Notes under the pieces: model-generated
The model's input: only the letters and a program-made list of their open reading frames with translations
The model's database searches: none
What the model was told of the DNA's origin: nothing
Translations under genes and position numbers: made by a program
Source: Bacillus sp. AFS059628
Lineage (GTDB): Bacteria; Bacillota; Bacilli; Bacillales; Bacillaceae_G
Assembly (NCBI RefSeq): GCF_002571225.1
Contig: NZ_NVEC01000003.1
Location: forward strand, 16,945-80,944
Reading direction: 5' to 3'
Length of the DNA stretch: 64,000 bases
In this document: positions 7,852 through 16,850 of the stretch, in pieces
Layout of the letters: the number at the start of each line of letters is the position of its first letter
Numbering within the stretch: position 1 is the stretch's first letter

Positions 7852-8014
7852 TAGAGGGTGCTAAACAATTTAAGAATAATACCATACTTAGTTTTCCGCA
7901 TGTATAATATGGTGGTTCTATATGATATGTGGGAATAAGAACCAATTTTACATATGATATAGAAGGAAAAGAAGGGGAAGCTAAAGTTATAGACTGATTA
8001 GGAGGTTTCGCAAT

Positions 8015-8803
8015 TTGCGACGTACATTATATCGACTTATGATCGAACTTACAAATGGTCGTTTTACTTCTTATATATTACGTAAATTTGCACAATCTCG
8101 TTTGAGCTCTATCATTATTCCATCGTATGCGAAAGTTTTTCAAATTAATCAAGATGAGATGGAAAAGGGCTTGAAGGAATATAGAACATTGCATGAATTA
8201 TTTACGCGTAAGCTAAAAGAAGGAAAGCGTAGTATCGATACAGATGCATCGAGTATCGTTAGTCCTGTTGATGGTGTTTTTGCTGATCACGGTCCTATTG
8301 AGGACACAAAAACATTTGATATTAAAGGAAAGCGTTATTCAATTGTGGATATGCTAGGTAATGAAGAGCGTGCACAGCGATATGCAGGTGGTACATACAT
8401 GGTTATTTATTTAAGCCCAAGTCATTATCATCGTATTCATAGTCCGCTTTCTGGTTCTGTGACTGAAAGATTTGTACTCGGTAGAAAATCATATCCGGTA
8501 AATGCAGCTGGTATGGAATATGGGAAAGAACCGTTGTCAAAAAATTATCGCTCTGTTACAGAAGTGAATAGTGACGGTGAACATATGGCGCTTGTAAAAG
8601 TAGGAGCTATGTTTGTTAATAGTATTGAGCTGCTACATGAAAGAGACGTTGTTCAAAAAGGTGAAGAAATGGCATACTTTACATTCGGTTCAACAGTTGT
8701 GTTATTGTTTGAAAAAGATATGATAAGAGTAGTGCAGGAGTTGAAGAGTGGACAAGAGCTTCGCCTTGGTGAAACAATTGCTACTCGATTGGCTCATAAG
8801 TAA
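8015..8803 (+). CDS. psd: phosphatidylserine decarboxylase proenzyme
   Basis: The 262-residue membrane-associated enzyme converts phosphatidylserine to phosphatidylethanolamine. The proenzyme cleaves itself at FGST (Gly225-Ser226), the serine becoming the pyruvoyl group of the small alpha subunit. Other family signatures are [18 protein letters not shown] and the ending typical of bacterial short-form Psd. The start is TTG after TAGGAGGT, giving [13 protein letters not shown]. No pssA gene adjoins it here. It ends with its own terminator. Confidence 0.95.
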   Translation: MRRTLYRLMIELTNGRFTSYILRKFAQSRLSSIIIPSYAKVFQINQDEMEKGLKEYRTLHELFTRKLKEGKRSIDTDASSIVSPVDGVFADHGPIEDTKTFDIKGKRYSIVDMLGNEERAQRYAGGTYMVIYLSPSHYHRIHSPLSGSVTERFVLGRKSYPVNAAGMEYGKEPLSKNYRSVTEVNSDGEHMALVKVGAMFVNSIELLHERDVVQKGEEMAYFTFGSTVVLLFEKDMIRVVQELKSGQELRLGETIATRLAHK

Positions 8804-8887
8804 AAAAGATTTTATAACTGTAAGCAAGAGTTATGGACAAAGATGCTTAATGATGAAATTCCCTAGATGGGAGTACTTGTTTATTCG

Positions 8888-8914
8888 AGAGCCATCGCAG
8901 GATGGCTCTTTTTA
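8888..8914 (+). terminator. terminator of psd
   Basis: Stem AGAGCCATC / GATGGCTCT with a 4-nt loop (GCAG), then TTTTT. Confidence 0.8.
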
Positions 8915-8925
8915 CAAGTTAGCTA

Positions 8926-8943
8926 ATTAAAGTTTCACTTTAT
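8926..8943 (+). repeat. solo right end of a bcr1-like repeat
   Basis: ATTAAAGTTTCACTTTAT is identical to the terminal 18 bp of the full copy at 3990-4147. No left half is visible, so it is either a relic or a chance remnant. It ends 6 bp from the sda stop codon. Confidence 0.45.
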
Positions 8944-8949
8944 ATGTAA

Positions 8950-9105
8950 TCAAGACGATTTGACAAGCTTGTCCTCTAATGAGCGTCTAATAATTTCTTG
9001 TTTTATAAGTAAAATGAAGTCGGGATTTAATTTTAGTTCTTTTGCTTTATAATAAGACTCAGTGAGTAACTCAGTAGATAACTGTTCCATATGTTTTGTT
9101 TTCAA
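8950..9105 (-). CDS. sda: sporulation histidine kinase inhibitor Sda
   Basis: This 51-residue frame contains the Sda core: [18 protein letters not shown], then [17 protein letters not shown], two helices that form the anti-parallel hairpin binding KinA. Sda blocks KinA autophosphorylation and so stops entry into sporulation while DNA replication is in trouble. The start chosen is TTG at 9105, 9 nt after AGGAGG; an in-frame ATG at 9090 would give the more typical 46-residue length but has no ribosome binding site. A minus-strand promoter and DnaA boxes lie directly upstream, matching the DnaA control known for B. subtilis sda. Confidence 0.85.
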   Translation of the reverse strand: MKTKHMEQLSTELLTESYYKAKELKLNPDFILLIKQEIIRRSLEDKLVKSS

Positions 9106-9152
9106 GGTGAGTCACCTCCTAATAATATAAGGATTGATTCGTTGTTGCATTT

Positions 9153-9181
9153 AATGTACCAAAAAAATATGACAGTCACAA
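9153..9181 (-). promoter_or_regulatory. sigma-A promoter of sda
   Basis: On the minus strand TTGTGA (9176-9181) and TACATT (9153-9158) are separated by 17 bp. A perfect DnaA box starts 8 bp upstream of the -35. Confidence 0.5.
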
Positions 9182-9189
9182 ACGAGTGG

Positions 9190-9288
9190 TTATCCACATA
9201 CCTAGGTGGATAAAATGTGTATAGATTGTTAGTAAATTCCAAATTAGCTGAAAAATTAATGTGGAAAATGTGTACAATTTTATCCACA
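9190..9288. promoter_or_regulatory. DnaA-box cluster between sda and yqeG
   Basis: Two perfect DnaA boxes TTATCCACA occur at 9190-9198 and 9280-9288. Two reverse-orientation near-matches lie between them: GGTGGATAA (9205-9213, one mismatch) and TGTGGAAAA (9260-9268, one mismatch). The cluster sits between the divergent sda and yqeG genes. DnaA binding here is established for B. subtilis sda and inferred for this sequence. Confidence 0.75.
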
Positions 9289-9352
9289 GGTCATATATCG
9301 AAATATGTTGTCGAAAAATTTTTATGAAAACTCCTCAAAGAGGTGAAAGAAA

Positions 9353-9865
9353 TTGAAACTATTTTTACCAAATGAATACGTGAAAAATGTATATCATGTT
9401 CAACCAGAAGATTTGAAAAAGCGTGGTATTAAAGGCGTTATTACTGATTTAGATAACACTTTAATTGAATGGGATCGTCCAAATGCAACGCCACAACTTG
9501 AAGAATGGTTTTTGAAAATGAAAGAGCAAGGCATTCAAGTAACGGTCGTTTCAAATAATAATGAGCAACGAGTGAAAGACTTTGCTGATCCATTAGGTAT
9601 TCCATTTATTCATAGTGCGCGTAAGCCATTTGTTCGTGCGTTTAAGCGTGCGATACAAGAGATGCAGTTGCAGCCAGATGAAGTTGTAGTAATTGGGGAT
9701 CAGTTACTAACGGATGTGCTAGGTGGAAATCGAGTAGGACTTCATACAATTTTAGTTGTACCGGTAGCACAAACGGACGGATTAGTAACGCGCTTTAATC
9801 GAAAAATTGAACGAAGAATTATGAGAAACATGAAGAAAAAAGGTTTAATTAACTGGGAGGAATAA
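9353..9865 (+). CDS. yqeG: YqeG family HAD phosphatase
   Basis: The 170-residue protein is a HAD subclass IIIA phosphatase. Motif I is TDLDNTL with the two aspartates, motif II VVSNN, motif III the lysine in ARKPFVRAF, and motif IV VIGDQLLTD. The substrate is not established. The TTG start follows GAGGTGAAAG. It opens the operon yqeG-yqeH-aroE-yhbY, with yqeH starting 3 bp after its stop. Confidence 0.93.
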   Translation: MKLFLPNEYVKNVYHVQPEDLKKRGIKGVITDLDNTLIEWDRPNATPQLEEWFLKMKEQGIQVTVVSNNNEQRVKDFADPLGIPFIHSARKPFVRAFKRAIQEMQLQPDEVVVIGDQLLTDVLGGNRVGLHTILVVPVAQTDGLVTRFNRKIERRIMRNMKKKGLINWEE

Positions 9866-9868
9866 AGT

Positions 9869-10975
9869 TTGACTGAAACAATTAAATGTATTGGTTGCGG
9901 TGTAGAAATTCAAACAGAAGATAAAAATGAAGTGGGATATGCTCCTGCCTCATCTTTAGAAAAAGAACAAGTCATTTGCCAACGCTGTTTTCGTTTAAAA
10001 CATTATAACGAAATTCAGGATGTATCATTAACAGACGATGATTTCCTACGTATTCTAAACGGAATTGGAAAATCGGATGCATTAGTAGTTAAGATTGTAG
10101 ATATTTTTGACTTTAATGGTAGCTGGTTACCTGGCTTACATCGTTTCGTAGGAAATAATAAAGTATTACTTGTTGGAAATAAAGCGGATTTAATTCCTAA
10201 GTCAGTAAAACATGATAAAGTAAAGCATTGGATGCGCTATAGTGCAAAGCAGCTAGGATTAAAGCCAGAGGATGTCTTTTTAATCAGTGCAGCGAAGGGA
10301 CAAGGAATTGCTGAGCTGGCAGATGCAATTGAGTATTACCGCGGTGGAAAAGATGTTTACGTTGTTGGATGTACAAATGTAGGGAAATCAACATTTATTA
10401 ATCGTATGATTAAAGAATTTAGTGATGAGACTGAAAATGTAATTACAACATCTCATTTCCCAGGAACAACGCTTGATTTAATTGATATTCCATTAGATGA
10501 AGAATCTTCTTTATATGATACACCAGGTATTATTAACCACCATCAAATGGCTCACTATGTTGGAAAACAAAGCTTAAAGCTTATTACACCAACAAAAGAA
10601 ATTAAGCCGATGGTGTTCCAATTAAATGAAGAACAAACATTGTTCTTTAGTGGACTGGCACGTTTTGATTATGTAAGTGGCGGTCGTCGTGCATTTACTT
10701 GTCATTTCTCAAATCGTTTAACAATCCATCGTACAAAGCTTGAGAAAGCAGATGAATTGTATAAAAATCATGCTGGAGATTTACTAAGCCCACCAACACC
10801 AGAAGAATTAGAAAATATGCCAGAGCTAGTGAAATACGAGTTTAATATTCGCGAACCAAAAACGGATGTTGTATTCTCTGGATTAGGATGGGTTACTGTA
10901 AACGAACCGGGAGCAAAAATTGTTGCACACGTACCAAAAGGAGTAAGTGTTTCATTGCGTAAATCTTTAATTTAA
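9869..10975 (+). CDS. yqeH: ribosome biogenesis GTPase YqeH
   Basis: The 368-residue protein is a circularly permuted GTPase needed for 30S subunit assembly. An N-terminal zinc finger (CIGCG, CQRC) precedes the permuted motifs: G4 NKADL, G5 SAAKG, G1 CTNVGKST, G2 in FPGTTLD, G3 DTPG. A C-terminal RNA-binding region follows. Start is TTG after GGGAGG located in the end of yqeG. The order G4-G5-G1-G2-G3 separates it from Era and LepA in this same window. Confidence 0.95.
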   Translation: MTETIKCIGCGVEIQTEDKNEVGYAPASSLEKEQVICQRCFRLKHYNEIQDVSLTDDDFLRILNGIGKSDALVVKIVDIFDFNGSWLPGLHRFVGNNKVLLVGNKADLIPKSVKHDKVKHWMRYSAKQLGLKPEDVFLISAAKGQGIAELADAIEYYRGGKDVYVVGCTNVGKSTFINRMIKEFSDETENVITTSHFPGTTLDLIDIPLDEESSLYDTPGIINHHQMAHYVGKQSLKLITPTKEIKPMVFQLNEEQTLFFSGLARFDYVSGGRRAFTCHFSNRLTIHRTKLEKADELYKNHAGDLLSPPTPEELENMPELVKYEFNIREPKTDVVFSGLGWVTVNEPGAKIVAHVPKGVSVSLRKSLI

Positions 10976-10990
10976 TATGGAGAGGGATTT

Positions 10991-11824
10991 ATGAAACAAT
11001 TATATGGCGTAATCGGAAATCCAATTGGACATTCATTATCACCCGTTATGCATAACAATGCATTTGAACACTTGAATATGGATGCCCATTATCATGCCTT
11101 TCTTGTTAAAGAGGAAGAGCTAGGGGAAGCAGTAAGAGGTTTAAAAGCATTAGGTATTTCAGGATTTAATGTAACAACTCCGCACAAAGTTGCGATTATG
11201 GATTGTTTGGATGAGATTGATCCGCTAGCAAAACAAATTGGTGCAGTAAATACAGTGGTTCATAAGGATGGAAAGTTGATTGGCTACAATACAGACGGAA
11301 TTGGTTTTGTCCGAGCACTGCAGTCCATTAGTAGCGAACCACTTCAAGAGAAACGTATTTTATTACTTGGCGCAGGTGGTGCTAGTCGAGCGATTTATTT
11401 TTCTCTAGCTGACGTAGGTGTGAAGGAGATTGATGTAGCTAATCGTACAGTAGATAAGGCGAAAGAACTTATTGCTGCATGTACGGCTACTGTTCATTCT
11501 GTTGCTTTATCGTTAGAAAAAGCAACAGAAGAACAAGGGAATTATGATATTATCATTCAGACGACAACAATAGGTATGCATCCACGTGTCGAACATACGC
11601 CTTTACAAATTTCTTCGTTAAAAAAAGGAACGATTGTATCAGATATAATTTATAATCCATTTGAAACGAAAATTTTATGTGAGGCGAAAGAGCAAGGTGC
11701 AATCATTCAAAATGGTATTGATATGTTTGTTTATCAAGGTGCACTTGCGTTTGAAATGTGGACGGGACGCGCGCCAAATATCGAACGAATGAAACAATTA
11801 GTTATAAGAAAGCTTGGAGGCTAA
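10991..11824 (+). CDS. aroE: shikimate dehydrogenase
   Basis: The 277-residue enzyme reduces 3-dehydroshikimate to shikimate with NADPH in aromatic amino acid synthesis. The shikimate site is seen in [13 protein letters not shown] and VTTPHK, the nucleotide fold in [10 protein letters not shown] followed by VANRTVDKA, and the C-terminal signature in [18 protein letters not shown]. Start ATG after GGAGAGGGA. The neighbouring genes are otherwise in ribosome and NAD metabolism. Confidence 0.96.
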   Translation: MKQLYGVIGNPIGHSLSPVMHNNAFEHLNMDAHYHAFLVKEEELGEAVRGLKALGISGFNVTTPHKVAIMDCLDEIDPLAKQIGAVNTVVHKDGKLIGYNTDGIGFVRALQSISSEPLQEKRILLLGAGGASRAIYFSLADVGVKEIDVANRTVDKAKELIAACTATVHSVALSLEKATEEQGNYDIIIQTTTIGMHPRVEHTPLQISSLKKGTIVSDIIYNPFETKILCEAKEQGAIIQNGIDMFVYQGALAFEMWTGRAPNIERMKQLVIRKLGG

Positions 11825-11829
11825 CATAT

Positions 11830-12123
11830 ATGTTAACAGGAAAACAAAAAAGATTTTTACGTGCACAAGCACATCATTTAACACCGATTTTTCAAGTAGG
11901 AAAAGGCGGAGTAAATGAAAATATGATTAAACAAATCGCAGATACTTTAGAAGCTCGTGAGCTATTTAAAGTAAGTGTGCTACAAAACTGTGAATTCGAT
12001 CGCCGTGAAGTTGCAGAAGAACTTGCAAAAGGTGCACGTGCTGAAATCGTTCAAGTAATTGGAAGCACAATCGTTTTATACAAAGAGTCAAGAGAAAATA
12101 AACAAATTAAGCTTCCTCGATAA
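11830..12123 (+). CDS. yhbY: ribosome assembly RNA-binding protein YhbY
   Basis: The 97-residue protein is a single CRS1/YhbY (CRM) domain with the RNA-binding loop GKGGVNENM and the ending IVLYKESRENKQIKLPR. In E. coli the homologue associates with pre-50S particles. The ATG at 11830, 5 bp after the aroE stop, follows TTGGAGG within aroE; the longer upstream frame overlaps aroE and is rejected. The B. subtilis counterpart is yqeI. Confidence 0.93.
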   Translation: MLTGKQKRFLRAQAHHLTPIFQVGKGGVNENMIKQIADTLEARELFKVSVLQNCEFDRREVAEELAKGARAEIVQVIGSTIVLYKESRENKQIKLPR

Positions 12124-12198
12124 AAAGATTAGCATACGCTATTTTTATTGTTGATGCGTAATGATGTAGAGAGCGAAACCAATTGAACTTTTATTAAT

Positions 12199-12234
12199 AG
12201 CAACTCTCTTCATTCCTAACCGAAGAGAGTTGCT
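12199..12234. other. long hairpin between yhbY and nadD
   Basis: AGCAACTCTCTTC and GAAGAGAGTTGCT form a 13-bp perfect stem with a 10-nt loop, 26 bp before nadD. There is no T run, so it is not a typical terminator; RNA processing or attenuation are possible. Confidence 0.55.
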
Positions 12235-12260
12235 GTACGTAAAAGGAAGGGGCGTTTCTT

Positions 12261-12830
12261 TTGAGAAAAATTGGCATCATTGGCGGTACATTTGATCCGC
12301 CACATTATGGACATTTGCTCATTGCAAATGAAGTATATCACGCTTTGAATTTAGAAGAAGTGTGGTTCTTACCAAACCAAATTCCGCCGCATAAACAAGG
12401 GCGAAATATTACAAGTGTAGAAAGTCGCTTACAAATGTTAGAGCTTGCGACTGAGGCAGAGGAACATTTTTCCATTTGTTTAGAAGAGCTAAGCAGGAAG
12501 GGCCCATCTTATACGTATGACACTATGCTACAATTGACGAAGAAACATCCGGATGTGCAGTTTCACTTTATTATTGGTGGAGATATGGTTGAGTATTTAC
12601 CGAAGTGGTATAACATTGAGGCGTTACTTAATCTTGTAACGTTTGTTGGGGTTGCAAGACCTGGTTATACATTGCATACACCTTATCCTATCACCACAGT
12701 GGAAATTCCGGAGTTTGCAGTTTCTTCATCTTTATTACGTGAGAGATATAAAGAGAAGAAAACATGCAAATATTTACTTCCTGAAAAAGTACAGGTATAT
12801 ATTGAGAGGAATGGGTTGTATGAATCGTGA
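12261..12830 (+). CDS. nadD: nicotinate-nucleotide adenylyltransferase
   Basis: The 189-residue enzyme joins ATP and nicotinate mononucleotide to make deamido-NAD. It has the nucleotidyltransferase HxGH motif in [12 protein letters not shown] and the C-terminal [10 protein letters not shown] in place of the ISST/xxR signature. Start is TTG after GGAAGGGG. yqeK overlaps its end. Confidence 0.95.
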   Translation: MRKIGIIGGTFDPPHYGHLLIANEVYHALNLEEVWFLPNQIPPHKQGRNITSVESRLQMLELATEAEEHFSICLEELSRKGPSYTYDTMLQLTKKHPDVQFHFIIGGDMVEYLPKWYNIEALLNLVTFVGVARPGYTLHTPYPITTVEIPEFAVSSSLLRERYKEKKTCKYLLPEKVQVYIERNGLYES

Positions 12831-13389
12831 GAAAGCACTTCATATTGTCAAACAACAAATGCATGAAAAGCGTTATATACACACAATTGGTGTAATGGAA
12901 ACAGCAATTGAACTTGCTAAGTTATACGGTGTGGATGAAAAAAAGGCTGAAGTTGCAGCTATATTCCATGATTATGCGAAGTGTAGAGCGATTTCAGAGA
13001 TGGAAGAGATCATTAACAATGAAGATTTGCCGAAAGATTTACTTTGTTACAACAAAGAGTTATGGCATGCACCTGTTGGGGCATACTTAGTAGAAAAAGA
13101 AGTAGGCATTACGGATCCTGAAATCCTGCAAGCTATTACATATCATACAAGTGGTCATGAAAAAATGACGATGTTAGATAAAGTAATTTATGTAGCGGAT
13201 TACATTGAGCCTGGTCGAAAGTTTCCAGGAGTGGAGGAAGCTCGTAAACTCGCATATACGGATATAAATCAAGCTTTATTATTTGCGTTAAAGAGAACAA
13301 TTCAATTTTTAATGGAAAAAGATCAAACGATTTATCCATTAACATTCCAAACATACAACGCAGTTATCAAGGAGGAAATGAGTAAATGA
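12820..13389 (+). CDS. yqeK: HD-domain hydrolase YqeK, symmetrical diadenosine tetraphosphatase
   Basis: The 189-residue HD-domain protein has the metal ligands in HTIGV, FHDYAK, HAPVG and YHTSG and a later conserved [12 protein letters not shown]. YqeK proteins cleave Ap4A symmetrically to two ADP. The ATG at 12820 after GAGAGGA overlaps the end of nadD by 11 bp, indicating translational coupling; the longer frame through nadD is not used. Confidence 0.93.
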   Translation: MNREKALHIVKQQMHEKRYIHTIGVMETAIELAKLYGVDEKKAEVAAIFHDYAKCRAISEMEEIINNEDLPKDLLCYNKELWHAPVGAYLVEKEVGITDPEILQAITYHTSGHEKMTMLDKVIYVADYIEPGRKFPGVEEARKLAYTDINQALLFALKRTIQFLMEKDQTIYPLTFQTYNAVIKEEMSK

Positions 13390-13742
13390 AAGATAAAGAT
13401 TTATTAGTATTAGCGGCAAAAGCAGCTGATGATAAGAGAGCAGAAGATATGGTTGTCCTAAATATGCAAGGTATTTCACCAATTGCAGATTATTTCATTA
13501 TTTGTCACGGTAACTCAGATAAGCAAGTGCAAGCAATTGCACGTGAAATTAAAGCAAAAGCACACGAATTCCAAATCGACGTACAACGTATGGAAGGTTT
13601 TGACGAAGCGCGCTGGGTATTAGTTGACCTTGGAGATGTAGTTGCTCATGTATTCCATAAAGATGAGCGTAATCACTATAATTTAGAGCGTCTATGGGGC
13701 GATGTGCCGCGTGAAGATATTACAGAAGAGCTAGGCCAATGA
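13386..13742 (+). CDS. rsfS: ribosome silencing factor RsfS
   Basis: The 118-residue protein belongs to the Iojap/RsfS family, which binds L14 on the 50S subunit and blocks joining with 30S in poor nutrient conditions. Diagnostic segments are ADYFIICHGNSDKQV, MEGFDEARWVLVDLGDVV and HVFHKDERNHYNLERLWGD. It overlaps yqeK by 4 bp (ATGA) after AAGGAGG. The B. subtilis name is yqeL. Confidence 0.95.
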   Translation: MKDKDLLVLAAKAADDKRAEDMVVLNMQGISPIADYFIICHGNSDKQVQAIAREIKAKAHEFQIDVQRMEGFDEARWVLVDLGDVVAHVFHKDERNHYNLERLWGDVPREDITEELGQ

Positions 13743-14488
13743 ATTACGAACAATTTGCATTGCTGTACGACGAACTAATGAATGATGTTCCTTATGATAA
13801 ATGGGTAGAATTCACAGAGGAAAGCTTGCAGCAAGCGGATATGAAAGAGGCTAAGATTCTTGATGTAGCATGCGGTACTGGTAATGTAACGCTTCCGCTT
13901 GTACAAAAAGGTTACGATGTAATCGGTGTCGATCTTTCAGAAGAAATGTTAGCAGTTGCTCAGCAAAAACTAGGCGGAGAAGGATATTTTATTCCTTTTT
14001 ACCAACAAGACATGCGAGAGCTTGATGTTCCGGGTGAGTTTGACTGTGTAACGATCTTTTGTGATTCATTAAATTATGTATTGCAAGAAGATGGAGTGCA
14101 AGAAACATTCCGGAGAGTGTTTCACCATTTACGTCAAGATGGTTTGTTTTTATTTGATGTACATTCTTTATATAAAATACATCATGTATTTCAAAATGAA
14201 ACATATACAGTGAATGGAGAAGAAATATCTCTTATTTGGAATTGCTTCCCTGGTGAAGAATCAAATAGTGTAGAACATGATCTAACATTCTTTGTTCAAG
14301 ATCCGGAGGAAGATGTGTACCATCGTTTTGACGAATGTCACGTGCAACGTGCATATCCGGTTGAAGAGTTAACGAAATGGCTTGAAGAAGCTGGTTTTAC
14401 AGTGCTTCGCGTAACTGGTGACTTTGAACGACTTGAAGTTACAGAGCAAACAGAGCGTATTTTCTTCATGGCGAAGAAAAACGGATAA
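13739..14488 (+). CDS. yqeM: class I SAM-dependent methyltransferase YqeM
   Basis: The 249-residue protein has a Rossmann-type methyltransferase fold: motif I ILDVACGTGNVT, the acidic VIGVDLSEEML, and the post-motif CVTIFCDSLNYVL. The substrate is not known. It overlaps rsfS by 4 bp (ATGA) and closes the operon. The TAA stop lies within the ATAAA end of a bcr1-like repeat. Confidence 0.92.
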   Translation: MNYEQFALLYDELMNDVPYDKWVEFTEESLQQADMKEAKILDVACGTGNVTLPLVQKGYDVIGVDLSEEMLAVAQQKLGGEGYFIPFYQQDMRELDVPGEFDCVTIFCDSLNYVLQEDGVQETFRRVFHHLRQDGLFLFDVHSLYKIHHVFQNETYTVNGEEISLIWNCFPGEESNSVEHDLTFFVQDPEEDVYHRFDECHVQRAYPVEELTKWLEEAGFTVLRVTGDFERLEVTEQTERIFFMAKKNG

Positions 14489-14539
14489 AGTAAAACTTTA
14501 ATCAGCGGGCTACTACTGCCCGGCAAATAGAGGGATAAA
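14485..14539 (-). repeat. short, internally deleted bcr1-like repeat
   Basis: The 55-bp copy is flanked by ATAAA on both sides (14485-14489, 14535-14539). In reverse complement it reads TTTAT, CCCTCTATTTGCCGGGCAG, ... CTGATTAAAGTTTTAC, TTTAT, so both element ends are kept and the middle is lost. It sits exactly on the yqeM stop codon. Confidence 0.7.
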
Positions 14540-14574
14540 ACAAAAGCAACCGAGAAGGTTGCTTTTGTTTTGTA
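14537..14574. terminator. bidirectional terminator between yqeM and comER
   Basis: AAAACAAAAGCAACC / GGTTGCTTTTGTTTT form a 15-bp perfect stem with loop GAGAA and serve both convergent genes. Confidence 0.85.
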
Positions 14575-14710
14575 AAGAAGATGTACTTTTCGTTCTAGCA
14601 TAATTAGAAGGTGTTATACGTGAATTGTGAAAATGCTAGTTTAAGTGAAGTTGTAATGTGAAAAAATTAAGTATTTATAAAAAGGATTTGGAATGACGAT
14701 GACGTATTTA

Positions 14711-15538
14711 TTATGTGTGTTTATTGAATTGCTGATCAACGCATTTTAAATCTTCATCAAATTTTTCGTGTGTCCGCTCGATTAATTTGTGAAACATATC
14801 CCCAACATGTTCTTCTAAAACACGAATACCTTCTCCTGTAACGCCGCCTTTAACACATACTTTTTCTTGTAAAGTAGGCAATGTGAAAATCTCTTTTTCG
14901 AGTAGTTTACCCATTCCGACGACCATTTCACTTACTAAAGTAGTGGCTTCTTCATGTGTAATATTTGTTTTATCTACAGCAGCGTTAATGAAACATTGTA
15001 ATAAATAACTAAAGAATGCAGGGCCGCAGCTTGCTATATCAGATGAAACGCGCGTTATATCTTCTTCTATTACAAGGGGAGTGGAAATGTTTTTGAATAG
15101 GCGAAATAGTTTTTGTTGCCACTCTTCAGAGCATTTACTTCCGAATGTAAATAGTGATGCGCCAGATAGGGCGCGGTTTGTAATGCTCGGAATAATACGG
15201 GCAACATGGCAAGGTACAAGTGTCTCTAATTGTGATGGAGATATTGGACTTGTGATAGAAACTAAGCACTTTTCATCAGAAAAATGTTCAGCGTATTTTT
15301 GTAGGATCGGGTATATATCTATCGGCTTTACGCAAATAAAAATAAGATGTGATCGTTCAATTACCTCATCAATAGTTTTGGCTATATGAACAGAAGGGTA
15401 TTTTTCCTTTATATGATATGCTTTGGCGGGTGTTCGATTAATGATTGTAAGGCACGAAGGTTTGACAGCACGGGTTTCTAAAAATGCATCGATTAGTATA
15501 TTCCCCATGTTTCCTGTCCCTATAATTCCTATGTTCAA
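14711..15538 (-). CDS. comER: late competence protein ComER
   Basis: The 275-residue protein is related to pyrroline-5-carboxylate reductase: Rossmann motif GIIGTGNMGNIL, and CVKGGVTGEGIRVLEEH near the C terminus. In B. subtilis comER is transcribed divergently from comEA, as here; its role is uncertain (biofilm and sporulation effects reported). The TTG at 15538, 7-8 nt after AGGAGGGATG, is taken as start; the longer frame upstream is not supported. Confidence 0.9.
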   Translation of the reverse strand: MNIGIIGTGNMGNILIDAFLETRAVKPSCLTIINRTPAKAYHIKEKYPSVHIAKTIDEVIERSHLIFICVKPIDIYPILQKYAEHFSDEKCLVSITSPISPSQLETLVPCHVARIIPSITNRALSGASLFTFGSKCSEEWQQKLFRLFKNISTPLVIEEDITRVSSDIASCGPAFFSYLLQCFINAAVDKTNITHEEATTLVSEMVVGMGKLLEKEIFTLPTLQEKVCVKGGVTGEGIRVLEEHVGDMFHKLIERTHEKFDEDLKCVDQQFNKHT

Positions 15539-15615
15539 TGTTTCATCCCTCCTTCGTAACAGCTTTCTCCTAAACAATATGAATGATGTTATAAATTTAT
15601 GATTAGAGGTGAAAA

Positions 15616-16215
15616 ATGATGTGGGATTTTCCAAAGAAATGGTTAGGATTAGTAGCTATTATGGGAACTTTACTTTTTTTTCTTTTTTGGAAAGCGAACG
15701 AGCATACAGAGCGGTCAGTCATTGCAACGGATGTGCAAGTGAAAGAGATAGAGAAAAAAAGTAAACCGAAAATATCGGATACAAAGCAGCAGAAAAAAAT
15801 AATTGTAATTGATATGAAAGGAGCTGTTGTTAAAGAGGGAGTGTATGAAATGAAAGAAGGAGACCGGGTCAAGGATGCCATTGAAAAGGCAGGTGGTTTT
15901 TTGCCCGAGGCAGATAGGATGAAGGTGAATTTAGCACAAATGGTACAAGACCAAATGATTCTTTACGTACCGAATAAAAACGAACCAACGCAAGAAGTAG
16001 CTGCTGTTTCAAAGGGAGAGGGCAAAGTTCAAATAAATACAGCTTCTAAAGAACAAATTGAAAAAATTACAGGTATCGGTTCTCGGAAAGCGGAAAGTAT
16101 TTTGAAATATCGAGAGGAACATGGTCCGTTTCAGAAAATAGAAGATTTGTTAGAGATTGACGGAATTGGTGTGAAGTCTTTGGAAAAAATAAAAGATCAA
16201 ATTATTATTCCGTAA
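15616..16215 (+). CDS. comEA: competence DNA receptor ComEA
   Basis: The 199-residue membrane protein has one N-terminal transmembrane segment (residues 9-22), an extracellular SLBB-like domain (VIDMKGAVVKEGVYEM ... GGFLPEAD) and a C-terminal double helix-hairpin-helix DNA-binding domain (INTASKEQIEKITGIGSRKA, then IEDLLEIDGIGVKSLEKI). It binds incoming DNA at the cell surface and passes it to ComEC. Start ATG after GAGGTG; divergent from comER with a 77-bp gap. Confidence 0.95.
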   Translation: MMWDFPKKWLGLVAIMGTLLFFLFWKANEHTERSVIATDVQVKEIEKKSKPKISDTKQQKKIIVIDMKGAVVKEGVYEMKEGDRVKDAIEKAGGFLPEADRMKVNLAQMVQDQMILYVPNKNEPTQEVAAVSKGEGKVQINTASKEQIEKITGIGSRKAESILKYREEHGPFQKIEDLLEIDGIGVKSLEKIKDQIIIP

Positions 16216-16278
16216 AAGATTGACGAAGTTTTTCTTCATTCGCTACACTACAAGTAGACAAAAAAGTAGGTGAAGAAT

Positions 16279-16836
16279 ATGGAACGAATTTCATGGGATC
16301 AATATTTTATGACGCAAAGCCATTTGCTATCTTTACGTAGTACATGTACAAGGCTTGCAGTAGGGGCGACAATCGTTCGTGATAAACGAATTATTGCTGG
16401 TGGATATAATGGTTCAATTAAAGGTGGCGTACATTGTATAGATGATGGATGCTATGTTATTGATAATCATTGTGTTCGTACAATTCATGCAGAAATGAAT
16501 GCTTTATTACAATGTGCAAAGTTTGGTGTGAAAACAGAGGAAGCAGAAATTTATGTTACGCATTTTCCTTGTTTACAATGCTGTAAGGCAATTATTCAAA
16601 GTGGGATTACGGCAGTTTATTATGCGCAGGATTATAAAAATCATCCATATGCCATAGAGTTATTTGAAAAAGCGAATGTAACAGTGAAACATGTTCCGCT
16701 AGAATATGATATTGCAGCATTAGAGGATCAAAAGCGCCATATGGAGTTAAAAGAACTATTCGCATCTTTAGAAAAAGAGAACTTATCAATGGAAGAATTA
16801 CAGCATGTATTCACGAAAGCAAAAATGATGCTATAA
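16279..16836 (+). CDS. comEB: ComEB, dCMP deaminase family
   Basis: The 185-residue cytidine/deoxycytidylate deaminase has the zinc motifs HAEMNAL and FPCLQCCKAI, plus an extra Cys/His cluster (HCIDDGC, HCVRT) found in dCMP deaminases. It converts dCMP to dUMP. Although in the com operon it is not required for transformation in B. subtilis. The ATG at 16279 (MERISWDQYF) agrees with the B. subtilis start; a GTG three codons earlier overlaps the ribosome binding site. Confidence 0.94.
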   Translation: MERISWDQYFMTQSHLLSLRSTCTRLAVGATIVRDKRIIAGGYNGSIKGGVHCIDDGCYVIDNHCVRTIHAEMNALLQCAKFGVKTEEAEIYVTHFPCLQCCKAIIQSGITAVYYAQDYKNHPYAIELFEKANVTVKHVPLEYDIAALEDQKRHMELKELFASLEKENLSMEELQHVFTKAKMML

Positions 16837-16850
16837 GGAGTGAGTATGAG

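Noticed and set aside
8748-8930. 60-codon frame after psd
   Set aside because: It overlaps psd in another frame and runs through the psd terminator.
9102-9287. 61-codon minus-strand frame upstream of sda
   Set aside because: It covers the sda promoter and DnaA boxes and has no ribosome binding site.
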